Counted from the first letter of the stretch, positions 32,452 to 41,093 are shown. The stretch is DNA of 43,234 nt from an uncultured Peptococcaceae bacterium (GCA_902462325.1 CABQBF010000005.1:1-43234); one strand, 5' to 3'. Notes: generated by a model not told the origin, from the sequence alone. Numbers and translations are program-made.

Positions 32452-34092
32452 TAAGGAGAAGGTATTGCTGCAATCCGCCGCATACACCAACCCATACGCC
32501 TCTTCACTAGCTTGACGGGTGGCTATCTTCATACGGGAACAATCCAACTGCTTTTCCAACGCCTGAATGATAATGCCCACACTGCCCTCTGCATCTACCA
32601 CGCAGCCATACAGATTGAGTACATAGGTTTCCCTGCCATCGGCACTGTCCACGCTGCGGCCCATTTCCCAGCCGTCCACATGGCCTAACCCATACCAGCC
32701 CAGCGTTTCATTCAAAATATGATAAGCAGCGTCCCGCAATTCCAAATCCTCCTGTGTCGGATTAAAATCGCCCATATCCATAGCATGCACAGGAAACTGC
32801 ACCACCACCCACTGCATCGCTTCCTCCGGCCAGGGCTCATAGCCCAGCGAAGCAAAATCCTGATAAAATTCTGCGGCAATCTGCTGATAGTCTTCCAAAG
32901 AAGCACAGTCCAGCTTCTGATGCATACCCAAATCGCCTACATCACCCTTGTGCAGATGTACCTTGTACTCCTCTTCATACTCCTCTCCCTCCTGACTTAA
33001 CCAACACTCTGCATAATGCAGACCATCATCATCCTGCAAATAGAGCGTAAACATTGATGGATACTGACCGCTGTCTGCTTCCATGTCAGCCGCCTGCTCC
33101 TCTGCCCGTTTTCTGCTCCAAGACATACTGACCTGTTCGTCGGTTTCCGGATTATAATAGAGCAGCTGTATGCTTTCATCCCAATGAAAGCTCATGGTAG
33201 ACAATTCGGTATTTCCATAGCCATTGGCAGCCAGACGAAGACGCAGTCCTTCATCCTCGTTGCGGACCAATTCCAGCATTTCTGCCACCCAATCGGGCTT
33301 TAACTTGGACACCGCCGCTTCATTCATAAAGAAAACGCCCTCTATGCTGCGGCCCAGCAGCGGAAACCGGAAGCTGCAATAGGGCGTATCGGCTTCCCAT
33401 TGACTAGCCTGTAACAACTGTTGAATTTCCGCCAAATTTTCTCGATTGCACACCATTCCGGCGATGGATTGCTGCTTATTGCAAATTTCCATAATATCGC
33501 CTTCGCCTGCCTGCAATTCTCTATCGTTTTCCTCATGAATGTAGTGATATTCCATCTGTTCCAGCGAGCAGCCCTGCTCAATTTCCCGCTTCAGCGTTGT
33601 AAATTCATAGTCGCCGGGCTCCAGCTCTAGGCCCTTCGCCACAGCAGCCAAAGCGCCGTCAATATCGCCAAAATGACTGCGCAGCTTGGCCACAGGCAGC
33701 CAAATCCACGGATAGGTGGGCTCCTCCTTGGCGCCCTTCTCGGCATATTCCAACGCCAGCTCCAGCTTGCCGCAATACATCAGCGCTGCAGCATAGCGAT
33801 AATACCAGGTGCCGCAGCCAGCCGCATTTTTTTCAGCGCCAGCCATACGCTGTACCGCTGTATAATATGCCTCATAGGTATCCAGATTGTTACAGGCATA
33901 GCCGTACCACAGGGCTAATTCCAAATCGGCGTCAGCCTCCTCCTGGGTAAACCGTCCGGCTTCCAGGCCCGCTTGCACAAATTCATCCAGGTATGCTTTC
34001 ATTTTGCCAAAGTAGCTGGCATACTGGCCTTCAAAGGATTCCAGCGTCGCAACATCCTCAGCGCTGAGTAACGAACATTGTTTTTGTGTCAT
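32449..34092 (-). CDS. TPR-repeat protein of immunity-type island, 547 aa
   Basis: The N-terminal third (about residues 55-175) contains TPR-like helix pairs: AACGTWYYRYAAALMYCGKL-type segments followed by LALEYAEKGAKEEP and GALAAVAKGLELEP, with the typical proline-ended hairpins. The remainder is acidic, Trp- and Tyr-rich, with no membrane segment; I do not recognise its domain. It lies 26 bases downstream of the TPR-SUFU-Imm33 gene on the same strand, with AAGGAG 8 bases before the ATG, so it belongs to the immunity-type operon. Its TAG stop codon lies at the edge of structured repeat A. Confidence 0.8.
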   Translation of the reverse strand: MTQKQCSLLSAEDVATLESFEGQYASYFGKMKAYLDEFVQAGLEAGRFTQEEADADLELALWYGYACNNLDTYEAYYTAVQRMAGAEKNAAGCGTWYYRYAAALMYCGKLELALEYAEKGAKEEPTYPWIWLPVAKLRSHFGDIDGALAAVAKGLELEPGDYEFTTLKREIEQGCSLEQMEYHYIHEENDRELQAGEGDIMEICNKQQSIAGMVCNRENLAEIQQLLQASQWEADTPYCSFRFPLLGRSIEGVFFMNEAAVSKLKPDWVAEMLELVRNEDEGLRLRLAANGYGNTELSTMSFHWDESIQLLYYNPETDEQVSMSWSRKRAEEQAADMEADSGQYPSMFTLYLQDDDGLHYAECWLSQEGEEYEEEYKVHLHKGDVGDLGMHQKLDCASLEDYQQIAAEFYQDFASLGYEPWPEEAMQWVVVQFPVHAMDMGDFNPTQEDLELRDAAYHILNETLGWYGLGHVDGWEMGRSVDSADGRETYVLNLYGCVVDAEGSVGIIIQALEKQLDCSRMKIATRQASEEAYGLVYAADCSNTFSL

Positions 34093-34118
34093 GGTACACT
34101 CTCCTTTTCTGCGATGCT

Positions 34119-35510
34119 TTACGCATCCTCGTCACTGTAAAAGGTCACCGGCTGAAATAGACCTGCCTCATCCCGCACAAAGGCTGCTCCATAAGGTGCG
34201 TCCAACAACGGCACAATGTCAGCGTCATAATTGCAGATGGTGTTTAAGTCATAAATCCCTGAATTTTCCGCATTGTTCATATAATCGTCATCTTCATCGC
34301 CGGACACAAACCGCCAGCCGCTGTCCCAGGTTTCGCAGCCCTCGTCAGGCGTCTGCCGATAGCAATAGCCCACCTTACAGCCATCTACCGTAATGCGGTC
34401 GGTGGCAATGCAGCCCCCCGGCATAATATCAAGCTGGAAGTCCCGCATATCCACAGCGGAAAGACGAAACTGCTTTTTGCGGGCAGCGCAAACATTTTTG
34501 CGCTGTAAATTCAGCGGTGTTAAATCCTCCGGCGCCACCTCCTGCTGCAATAATTCTAATAACGCGTCGGCGTTGTTTTGACATTTATAGTCCAGTTCCT
34601 CCCGATAAAGCGGCGTCACGTTATAAAAATTCACTTCACTGCCGTCTGGCATCGTACAAACCGACGCCTCCGGCGGAAAAGCGCCGGGCGACAGCAGGAT
34701 CACGCCGCTAAAGTCAGTATTGTCGGCAAAGGGCACCTCCCCGGGATTGGCTATGGTATGTCCCCAGCCCAGCCAGGAATTTTCCATAATCGGCAGCCTC
34801 GCCAGAATTTTCAGCCAGCGGATAGGCCAATAATCGGCTTCGTCCCCACTTTCCAGCTTCCAATCAGGCGGCAGACAAATCATCATTTCTGCCCGCTCCA
34901 GCTTATACTCCTGCAATTCCTCCGGCACCTGCATGTGGTGAGCACCCATGCCGCCGGTAATCAGCGTATAATAATTGCGCTCCGGCGTAGGCTTCACCAC
35001 ATAAATATCCACATGGATATCCGGCGATGCAATCTCATGCATCACAGTGTCTATCTCTCCAAAATAATCATGGATGTGCTGCTCCAGCGCCTCCATTTCC
35101 GCTTCCTCATACAGCTCCAGATAAATTGGGCTGGTCCATTGCCGGCATTGCTCCAACATCTCAGCGGCATCAGCCCAAAAGGTCTGCGTTTCCGCATCAT
35201 CTGCAATCAACGTAAAAATTCGTTCAAAATAAGGAATGGCCTTGTCGTACTGATCCAGCCAATATAGCGAAAAGCCTACACGGAAGTTCCAATCCGGATC
35301 TGTTTCATCCACCTCGCTCTGTAATAACTCCAGCGAACGCTCATGATATGCAGGACGCTCATCGCCATTGGCCCCATTCTGATAGGCCCGCGCCAATAGT
35401 CCCGTCAATTGGTAGCCTCTGTCCTCCGCCGGAATGGCCTCCAATGTTTCAATAATCCTTTCATATTCACCGGCATCATGCCATGCCTGCAACTGCTCCA
35501 ACAATTCCAT
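34119..35510 (-). CDS. TPR, SUFU and Imm33 (DUF2185) multidomain protein
   Basis: A 463-residue protein made of three parts. TPR-like helices occupy about residues 1-145. A SUFU-type domain follows (about 150-335: YYTLITGGMGAHHMQVPEEL, AEMMICLPPDWKL, NSWLGWGHTI). The C terminus (about 370-455) matches DUF2185/Imm33: IATDRITVDGCKVGYCYR, DSGWRFVSGDEDDDY, GIYDLNTICNYD. SUFU and Imm33 are both immunity domains of polymorphic toxin systems, so this looks like a fused double immunity protein. GAGGAGG is 7 bases before the ATG. No toxin gene is adjacent. Confidence 0.88.
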   Translation of the reverse strand: MELLEQLQAWHDAGEYERIIETLEAIPAEDRGYQLTGLLARAYQNGANGDERPAYHERSLELLQSEVDETDPDWNFRVGFSLYWLDQYDKAIPYFERIFTLIADDAETQTFWADAAEMLEQCRQWTSPIYLELYEEAEMEALEQHIHDYFGEIDTVMHEIASPDIHVDIYVVKPTPERNYYTLITGGMGAHHMQVPEELQEYKLERAEMMICLPPDWKLESGDEADYWPIRWLKILARLPIMENSWLGWGHTIANPGEVPFADNTDFSGVILLSPGAFPPEASVCTMPDGSEVNFYNVTPLYREELDYKCQNNADALLELLQQEVAPEDLTPLNLQRKNVCAARKKQFRLSAVDMRDFQLDIMPGGCIATDRITVDGCKVGYCYRQTPDEGCETWDSGWRFVSGDEDDDYMNNAENSGIYDLNTICNYDADIVPLLDAPYGAAFVRDEAGLFQPVTFYSDEDA

Positions 35511-35618
35511 ATCGGTTCCTCCTCTATTGGTCTATGCTCACAGTAAGCCCCAGAACTACAAGCTTTATCAAATTTGTTCGCACAGAAAAAATAAATTCTC
35601 TAACAGAAAAAGCCAGTT

Positions 35619-36506
35619 CTAGTAACATTGCAGGATTACCCACACTCTGGAAAAATCCCGCTTTGCCAAATCCTCTCTACGGATATAAAAATATAACAGA
35701 CCACAATCGCCGAACATCAGCTCAAAATCGCCGCTGGTGACCGTATCTAACTGAAACAGCAGCAGCCATTTGTCTAATGAATTTTGGGTTGCTTCTTCTA
35801 TATCCTGTTGAGGAATCTTTTCCCACAGACCGCCCAAATAGTGACCGCGGCTGACCAACTCGCACTCTCTGGTCATATTATTTTGAATGACAAAGGGCCA
35901 ACCCAGCAGTTGAGAACAGCTGCCGCTACTTTCATCTCCCAGCAGAACCTTTTCTTCCGCAAATCCGTCATAATCCAGCTCTATCTCTCTTTTGCCTCCC
36001 CGTTGCTGCGTACCATCTGCTTCAAGATTGCCATATTGCAATTCAAAATCCTGCCAATCGGGCAGAGATAGATCTGCTCTGGCTGCGATGTTCAGGCAGG
36101 GAAACCGATAGTCCTCCGGCAAATCGGCAGGATAGGCCGCCGCTTTTAGGTTATCCGTCTGCGCAAACCAATACACCCGCGTACAGCCAGCGTCGGCAGG
36201 GTCGTACCCCCAACGGCTGGAATCTATTTCATAAAAGAACGATAACAGACCTGTTTTCGGCAATAATTCCTCTGTATCCAAAGCTGCCAGTTCCGCACAG
36301 TTAAACTGGGCTAAAAAAGCCAGCGGACGGGGCTTTACCTGATCGTCATCATAGGAATCGGTCTCAAATACCGGCCAAATAAAATCCTCCGGCACATCCG
36401 GCGTGCCGCCAAAACGACTGCTGCCAAGCTGCTGTTCTGTCGGCGTTTCTATGGTTAAACGAATACAATTGCGTTTCATGCTTTCTAATAATTCTCGTAA
36501 CTCCAT
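35619..36506 (-). CDS. DUF1963 (YwqG-like) protein
   Basis: A 295-residue member of the DUF1963 family: SSRFGGTPDVPEDFIWP near the start, LAFLAQFNCAEL, TGLLSFFYEIDS, and QLLGWPFVIQNNM with a C-terminal WLLLFQLD and FGDCGLLYFYIRREDL. Bacillus YwqG sits beside a toxin gene, and the family is frequent in immunity gene clusters. The protein is soluble and acidic. AGGGAGC lies 9 bases before the ATG. It belongs to the same minus-strand run as the TPR and Imm33 genes. Confidence 0.92.
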   Translation of the reverse strand: MELRELLESMKRNCIRLTIETPTEQQLGSSRFGGTPDVPEDFIWPVFETDSYDDDQVKPRPLAFLAQFNCAELAALDTEELLPKTGLLSFFYEIDSSRWGYDPADAGCTRVYWFAQTDNLKAAAYPADLPEDYRFPCLNIAARADLSLPDWQDFELQYGNLEADGTQQRGGKREIELDYDGFAEEKVLLGDESSGSCSQLLGWPFVIQNNMTRECELVSRGHYLGGLWEKIPQQDIEEATQNSLDKWLLLFQLDTVTSGDFELMFGDCGLLYFYIRREDLAKRDFSRVWVILQCY

Positions 36507-36572
36507 ACTCGTTTCGCTCCCTTCTTTTGTGATTTGCTGTCTGATAAAGCGCTTCTCTCAGAAAAGGCTCCG

Positions 36573-37496
36573 CTACACCTGCCGTTTCTGCTCTGGATGA
36601 TACAGAATGCGAATATAGTCACTGTCTCGTGTATCCATATCGCCCAAATACATTCGCATATGCTCCGGCACCGCTTCATAGGCTTTGCGCAGGTTTTCTC
36701 TGGCCCAATCGCCAGGCTCTGTTAAATATGCATGATAGGCTGCAATGCAGCGATCCAGCATATCCTCCTCTCCAGCAGCCTGCGCCAGCATGGTGTGAAA
36801 TTCTCCTTGTTTTTCCCGCACAGACAGAGGCTTGCCCCCCGTCGGCCCCAACAAAAGTTCACCCAAACCGTCCAGGATCACCCAGGCGCCATGCTCTTCC
36901 GGCGACGTGCAAAGCGTGCCGTCAGCAAAAAAAGCATCAATTTCTTCTGCTGTAAAAAATTTCTCTCCGGCCGCATCAATGCGGGCAGTTTTGTCGGCAT
37001 AGGCTGTCAGTGTGGTCAAATATAAGCCGTTGTGCTGCCGATAAAAAATATAATAGCTACGGCCGTCCAACAAATCATAACCAATCTCAGCGTCAACCTT
37101 ACAGTACGTCGGGCTGGCGCTCCAACGCACGCGGGCTTTTTCCCATTTCTGTATCTCCCGCTGCGTAGTTCGATACAGATTGGTCATCTCTGGATTTAGC
37201 CTGCGCACCACATCTTGCACATGTTGATAAAAGTTCTGCGTATCATAGATCCATCGGGCATCCAAAACCGGAAAACTGCCCAGATGAGTCACAGAAAGCC
37301 GTTCTCCTATGGGAATCTTCGGCACCACCCAGCCTTTTCGTAAATCCTGCTGAAACTGCTGCAAATCGCTCTTATGCCAGCAGCTCACCGTACCGTCCTC
37401 ATAAACCTCCATATCAATTAAAAAATAACTGCCATTATGAATAATCGCAGGAATCGTGACACCCTCCACCAGCTGCCTGCGGTAAACCTTGCTCAT
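36573..37496 (-). CDS. Uncharacterised protein heading the immunity-type gene run, 307 aa
   Basis: The N-terminal 60 residues (VEGVTIPAIIHNGSYFLIDM, then VYEDGTVSCWHKSDL and GWVVPKIP) form a compact conserved-looking domain that I believe recurs in YwqG/SUFU gene neighbourhoods, but I cannot name it securely. The rest is soluble and Trp/Tyr-rich, without catalytic motif. GGAGGAATGAGCGG precedes the ATG. An extended -10 promoter lies 85 bases upstream, so this is probably the first gene of the DUF1963, Imm33 and TPR transcript. Confidence 0.78.
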   Translation of the reverse strand: MSKVYRRQLVEGVTIPAIIHNGSYFLIDMEVYEDGTVSCWHKSDLQQFQQDLRKGWVVPKIPIGERLSVTHLGSFPVLDARWIYDTQNFYQHVQDVVRRLNPEMTNLYRTTQREIQKWEKARVRWSASPTYCKVDAEIGYDLLDGRSYYIFYRQHNGLYLTTLTAYADKTARIDAAGEKFFTAEEIDAFFADGTLCTSPEEHGAWVILDGLGELLLGPTGGKPLSVREKQGEFHTMLAQAAGEEDMLDRCIAAYHAYLTEPGDWARENLRKAYEAVPEHMRMYLGDMDTRDSDYIRILYHPEQKRQV

Positions 37497-37579
37497 CCGC
37501 TCATTCCTCCTTCACCGCCAACGATATCGCATTGCGCTCGTCGCAATCTTTCCATGCCAACTCACAAAGGGTTACTTTT

Positions 37580-37588
37580 ATTATAGCA
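37580..37588 (-). promoter_or_regulatory. Extended -10 promoter of the immunity-type operon
   Basis: On the minus strand TGC followed by TATAAT (37580-37585); no strong -35 (TTCCTG at 17 bases). Confidence 0.55.
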
Positions 37589-37640
37589 TGACCGTTATGC
37601 CACAGGAAGAAAAATATCTGCGGCAGACCCCTGAACATAC

Positions 37641-37670
37641 AAAAAACGCCGGCGCAGCAGCGCCAGCGTT
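37641..37670 (-). terminator. Terminator after the second EamA transporter
   Basis: On the minus strand AACGCTGGCGC and GCGCCGGCGTT form an 11-bp stem with a 4-base loop, followed by a T run. Confidence 0.9.
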
Positions 37671-37683
37671 TCAAATACATGAA

Positions 37684-38586
37684 TTATAGCTTCTCAGATT
37701 GTTTCGGCAAGGACACATTCAAAATCACAATGCCTGCCAGAATTAAAACAATGCCGCTGCATTTGCCCGCTGTCATCACGTCGCCAAACACAGCCACACC
37801 AATAATGGTAGCCACCACCGGCTCCACAGTGGCCATCACAGAAGCATGACTGGCTGCCACGCCGGTAAGCCCCCGAGTATACAGCAAATAGGGAAACATG
37901 CAGGCCAAAATCCCCAGCCCCGCGCCATAAAGCAGCACCGCAGGATTTTGCAGCATCGGCGCCAGCTCAGACACATGACTCAGCGGCAGCGTGCCCAAAG
38001 CCGCCAGCACAAAAGTGTAAAAGGTAATGGTAATGCTGTGATATTTTTTCAAAGCATAGGTGCTGAAAATACTGTACAGCGCATAGCCGAAAGCGGAAGC
38101 CAGACCGACCAAAATGCCCGCCGCCCCGATAGATCCGCCGCCCGTTAAGCCAGTCACCAACACACAGCCGGCAAAGGTCATCAGCACCACGACGCCTTTT
38201 TTCACCGTAAATTTTTCATGAAACAAGACAATGGACATCAGCATCACCATCATCGGCGCGGTATACAAAAGCACCGCCGCCACCGAGACCGAAACCATGG
38301 CGATACAGGTGAAATAACAATAATTAAAAAACATCAGGCTGCAAATGCCGGTGCCAAAAAACATCCACCAATCCCGCAACTCGATTTTGAATAGCTGCCG
38401 GTTGGTGCAGAAAATATAAATTCCCAGGCAAATCGCCGCAATGCCGATACGCAGCAGCATAATTTGAAACCGGTCCAGCCCCAAATCGGACAGATAATTG
38501 AAAAACAGCCCAATAGTACCCCACAACGCCCCCGCTGCCAATATGTAAATGTAAAAAATATTTTGAATTAACTTTCTGTTCATCAT
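37684..38586 (-). CDS. EamA-type (DMT superfamily) transporter, second copy
   Basis: A 300-residue membrane protein with ten predicted helices in two EamA halves. LAAGALWGTIGLFFNYL near the start and ALYSIFSTYALKK in the middle are typical for exporters of this family; PVVATIIGVAVFGDVM in the second half is the usual EamA end motif. It is not closely similar to the EamA protein at 10405-11280. It starts at tandem ATG codons (38586 and 38583) with GGAGAG upstream. Fragments of the structured repeat lie just upstream, and a strong terminator follows. The substrate is unknown. Confidence 0.93.
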   Translation of the reverse strand: MMNRKLIQNIFYIYILAAGALWGTIGLFFNYLSDLGLDRFQIMLLRIGIAAICLGIYIFCTNRQLFKIELRDWWMFFGTGICSLMFFNYCYFTCIAMVSVSVAAVLLYTAPMMVMLMSIVLFHEKFTVKKGVVVLMTFAGCVLVTGLTGGGSIGAAGILVGLASAFGYALYSIFSTYALKKYHSITITFYTFVLAALGTLPLSHVSELAPMLQNPAVLLYGAGLGILACMFPYLLYTRGLTGVAASHASVMATVEPVVATIIGVAVFGDVMTAGKCSGIVLILAGIVILNVSLPKQSEKL

Positions 38587-38643
38587 GATACTTCTCTCCA
38601 GTTTTACACAATTCTTTTGCTATCAATATCCGCTTTGCACCGC

Positions 38644-38700
38644 CATACGCAAGGCGAAGAAATTCAAATACAATGATGCCAAACACAAAAAAGGCACCCC
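38644..38700. repeat. Half copy of the structured repeat (C, 3' arm)
   Basis: The stretch TACGCAAGGCGAAGAAATTC onward to AACACAAAAAAGGCACCCC matches the right-hand half of copy A (GTACGCAAGGTGAGAAAAATC to GACACAAAAAAGACACGTCC) with scattered changes. No matching left half lies before it. Confidence 0.65.
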
Positions 38701-38774
38701 TCCACAGGACATTGGGAAATTGCGATGCGCCCTTTTGCATCAGCGTAGAGCAAGGCGGCCCTTCACGCCACAGA

Positions 38775-38818
38775 AGGGCGCTGGATTTTTTTCGTTTCAC
38801 CAGGCAGCTTTTGGAATC
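38775..38818. repeat. Half copy of the structured repeat (D, 5' arm)
   Basis: GGGCGCTGGATTTTTTTCG followed by CAGGCAGCTTTTGGAATC matches the left-hand half of copy A (GGACGTTGGATTTTTTGCG and TAGGCGGCTTTTGATTTTTC). It lies directly before copy B. Together C and D have the halves in permuted order, pointing to rearrangement or nested insertion. Confidence 0.65.
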
Positions 38819-38828
38819 GTCTTATCTA

Positions 38829-38954
38829 GGGCGTTAGATTTTTTCCTTTTGGGAAGGCGGCTTTCAAATTTGCGCAGTGACGCGTACTTTTGGTACGCGA
38901 GCAAGCGAATTTGAAAACAACGCACCCAAAAGTAAAAAAGATACGCCCTACCTA
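38829..38954. repeat. Long structured repeat, copy B
   Basis: Same architecture as copy A with compensating changes: GGGCGT/ACGCCC (38829-38834, 38943-38948), CTTTTGGG/CCCAAAAG (38846-38853, 38925-38932), TTTCAAATT/AATTTGAAA (38862-38870, 38908-38916) and GCGTAC/GTACGC (38882-38887, 38893-38898). The outer end reaches the TAG stop codon of the YdcF-like gene, just as copy A reaches the stop of the TPR gene. Confidence 0.88.
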
Positions 38955-39698
38955 GTAGCCAAGGAGATAAAGCCGCCCCACCGCCACCCCCTCCCGCAAA
39001 AAATAATTCAACCGCAGGACAGGCAGCGTTGTCTTAGCCGGCACGCCCAACGGCTCCAAGCCAGCCTGCCGCGCCAGATATTTTGCCCGATAGAGATGAT
39101 ACTCGCTGCTGAGAACCGCCACCTTTTCCGGTAGTTTTCCGCCGTTCAACTGCCGCAACAGCTCTGCCGAATACTGAAAATTCTCTCTGGTGGTAGCGGA
39201 CGTTTCCTCTTTATAAAGCCGTTCTGCGGCAATTCCATGCTCTGTCAGCCATTGATACATGGCTCCGGCCTCGCTGATGTCCTCGCCAGATCCTTGTCCG
39301 CCGCTTAAAATGGCCTTGCCGTCAGGGTTGGCCTGCAGCCAAGCCTCCGCTGCCGTTAAACGATTCAGCAGCGACAGCGACGGCGTGCGCCCATTGACAC
39401 CAGCCCCTAGCACAACTAAATAATCGGCATCGTTGGGGAAATCCCCCTGCGCCGCCGCTATAATGGGAACCTCTATAGCGCCCAAGACCAACACACCGGC
39501 AACAGTGAGCCCCAGCAACAGCCGCTGCACCCAGCGTACCGGAACATAACCCAGCAGCAAGGTCAGCACAGCCAAGCCCAGACAAACCAGCACAATGGTC
39601 TGATAGCCGATTAAGGCAAACTGAAAAAAGCAGGCCAACAGAGCAAAGACGGCTGCCAGCAGCAATATTTTTTTCTTTGTCCTTGTTTGTGAAGTCAT
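38952..39698 (-). CDS. YdcF-like (DUF218) membrane protein
   Basis: A 248-residue protein with three N-terminal membrane helices (about residues 10-85), then a DUF218 domain: LVVLGAGVNGRTPSLSLLNR, ILSGGQGSGEDISEAGAM, and KEETSATTRENFQYSAELL, ending in AVLSSEYHLYRAKYLARQ. Relatives (YdcF, SanA, ElyC) act in envelope processes or bind S-adenosylmethionine; the reaction is not settled. The ATG at 39698 lies 7 bases after GGGGGA. It is the last of three minus-strand genes starting at 41033. Confidence 0.92.
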   Translation of the reverse strand: MTSQTRTKKKILLLAAVFALLACFFQFALIGYQTIVLVCLGLAVLTLLLGYVPVRWVQRLLLGLTVAGVLVLGAIEVPIIAAAQGDFPNDADYLVVLGAGVNGRTPSLSLLNRLTAAEAWLQANPDGKAILSGGQGSGEDISEAGAMYQWLTEHGIAAERLYKEETSATTRENFQYSAELLRQLNGGKLPEKVAVLSSEYHLYRAKYLARQAGLEPLGVPAKTTLPVLRLNYFLREGVAVGRLYLLGY

Positions 39699-39713
39699 CA
39701 ACTTTCCCCCTGC

Positions 39714-40610
39714 CTACGTGTCAACCTCTGTTACGCCGAACGCCTCCCGATGCTGCTCAAAAAAATCAAAATAGGTTCGCACATGCCCCAGCTCCGTCCA
39801 GGGCTTCACCGACACCGGCACCGCATCCAAATCGTAAATGCGGCAATGGGGCATCGCCAACAAAAAAGGCGAGTGGGTAGCAATGATAAACTGACAATGA
39901 TAAAAACGGGCCGTATCGGCGATAAATTGACTTAACTGTAATTGTAAATCGGCGGCCAGACTGTTTTCCGGTTCGTCCAGCAGATACAGCGCATCTTCTT
40001 TGATATGCTCCGTAAAAAAGCGAAAAGCGCTCTCTCCGTTGGATTGCTCCCGCACATTCTGCATCACATGTTTTTTCACATATTTGGAGCCTGTCAAGCG
40101 TTTGGCCGCATTATTTCGCTTTAGTTTTTCATAATCCTCCAGCGAAGACATACGAAAGGCCACGTGTCGTTCCTCGGTGTATTCGGCCAGCAAATTCTCC
40201 CGCCGCAAATCCACCTGCTCATTCAGGCAGCGCAAATCCAACAGATAGTCAAATACATCGTCACTGGTAATCATCCGGCTGGCGTCGGCAATGGCGGTCA
40301 GAAATTTAGGCGCCTCATAGCTGCACTGCGCCACATAATCGGCAAAAAAATTGCTGCGGTTAAAATAGGTGCCCCTCCTGATGCGCAGCCGCTCCGCAAT
40401 TAAATTCAACAGCGTTGTCTTGCCGGAACCGTTTCCGCCATACAAGAACGTCACCGGCGCAAAACGCAGCTCGGTCAGTTGCTTCTCCGGGAAAATCCCA
40501 AAAGGATAATAGGACGTATAACAAGTGCGTTTCATTTCCCAATTTGTCTCAGGACTTCGATAGAGCTCCTCCCAATCTGGAGAAGGCAGCGTAAAAGACT
40601 CTAAGTACAT
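39714..40610 (-). CDS. AAA-family (ABC/Rad50-like) ATPase
   Basis: A soluble ATPase of 298 residues. Walker A is FLYGGNGSGKTTLLNLIAER near residue 58, Walker B is LYLLDEPENSLA near residue 210, and the switch histidine follows in IATHSPFLLA. The single-chain size and the DEPENSL motif fit the AAA_23/OLD-like or ABC-type stand-alone ATPases found in many defence and regulatory settings; here no nuclease or toxin partner is apparent. The ATG at 40610 follows AGGTG by 6 bases; a GTG at 40619 with AAGGAG is an alternative. Located between a membrane protein and a YdcF-like gene, and presumably cotranscribed. Confidence 0.9.
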   Translation of the reverse strand: MYLESFTLPSPDWEELYRSPETNWEMKRTCYTSYYPFGIFPEKQLTELRFAPVTFLYGGNGSGKTTLLNLIAERLRIRRGTYFNRSNFFADYVAQCSYEAPKFLTAIADASRMITSDDVFDYLLDLRCLNEQVDLRRENLLAEYTEERHVAFRMSSLEDYEKLKRNNAAKRLTGSKYVKKHVMQNVREQSNGESAFRFFTEHIKEDALYLLDEPENSLAADLQLQLSQFIADTARFYHCQFIIATHSPFLLAMPHCRIYDLDAVPVSVKPWTELGHVRTYFDFFEQHREAFGVTEVDT

Positions 40611-40628
40611 AGGCTCCACCTTTCTCCT

Positions 40629-41033
40629 TCAACGGCGTTTCTGTTTCAGCAGCAAAAAAGCCAACGGCGGCAAAAAAGACAGCGCCAAAGCAATCCAATA
40701 GCCAGGGTACACCGTAGAGAAACCAATCTCCCAACTGATTTTACCAGTGATAGAGGCGGTATGCCAAGTAGGCAGCCAAGCCAGATAGACCATCGGCACC
40801 GTCAGCAATAAACAGAATACCAACACCGAGAGCCAACGGGATTGTTTCTGCCAAAATTCCAGGCAAAGCAACGCTACCGCCAATAGCTGCGCGCCTGTAT
40901 ACAAAATCAGAGAAATTCCCCACCGATAACCGGTCGCCCGTGGGTCAAACGAAAAACAGGGCATACACCAGGCCAGCAGCGAAACCGCCAGCACCATGAG
41001 AAATTGATTGCGTTTTTGTATTGTAGTAAACAT
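40629..41033 (-). CDS. Small four-helix membrane protein, 134 aa
   Basis: An uncharacterised integral membrane protein with about four helices (residues 8-25, 40-60, 70-90 and 110-128) and a basic C-terminal KQKRR. I do not recognise the family. GGAGG stands 5 bases before the ATG at 41033; the longer in-frame reading begins upstream of this site and is rejected. It is the first gene of the transcript with the AAA ATPase and YdcF-like protein, downstream of a good promoter. Confidence 0.8.
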   Translation of the reverse strand: MFTTIQKRNQFLMVLAVSLLAWCMPCFSFDPRATGYRWGISLILYTGAQLLAVALLCLEFWQKQSRWLSVLVFCLLLTVPMVYLAWLPTWHTASITGKISWEIGFSTVYPGYWIALALSFLPPLAFLLLKQKRR

Positions 41034-41093
41034 AAGCGCCTCCTTCCGGGATGACAAATTTTCCAGAATCCAATAGGTTCATTCCACGTTATC

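Noticed and set aside
38324..38800. 158-codon minus-strand frame over the repeat fragments
   Set aside because: Made of repeat arms and an out-of-frame part of the EamA gene.
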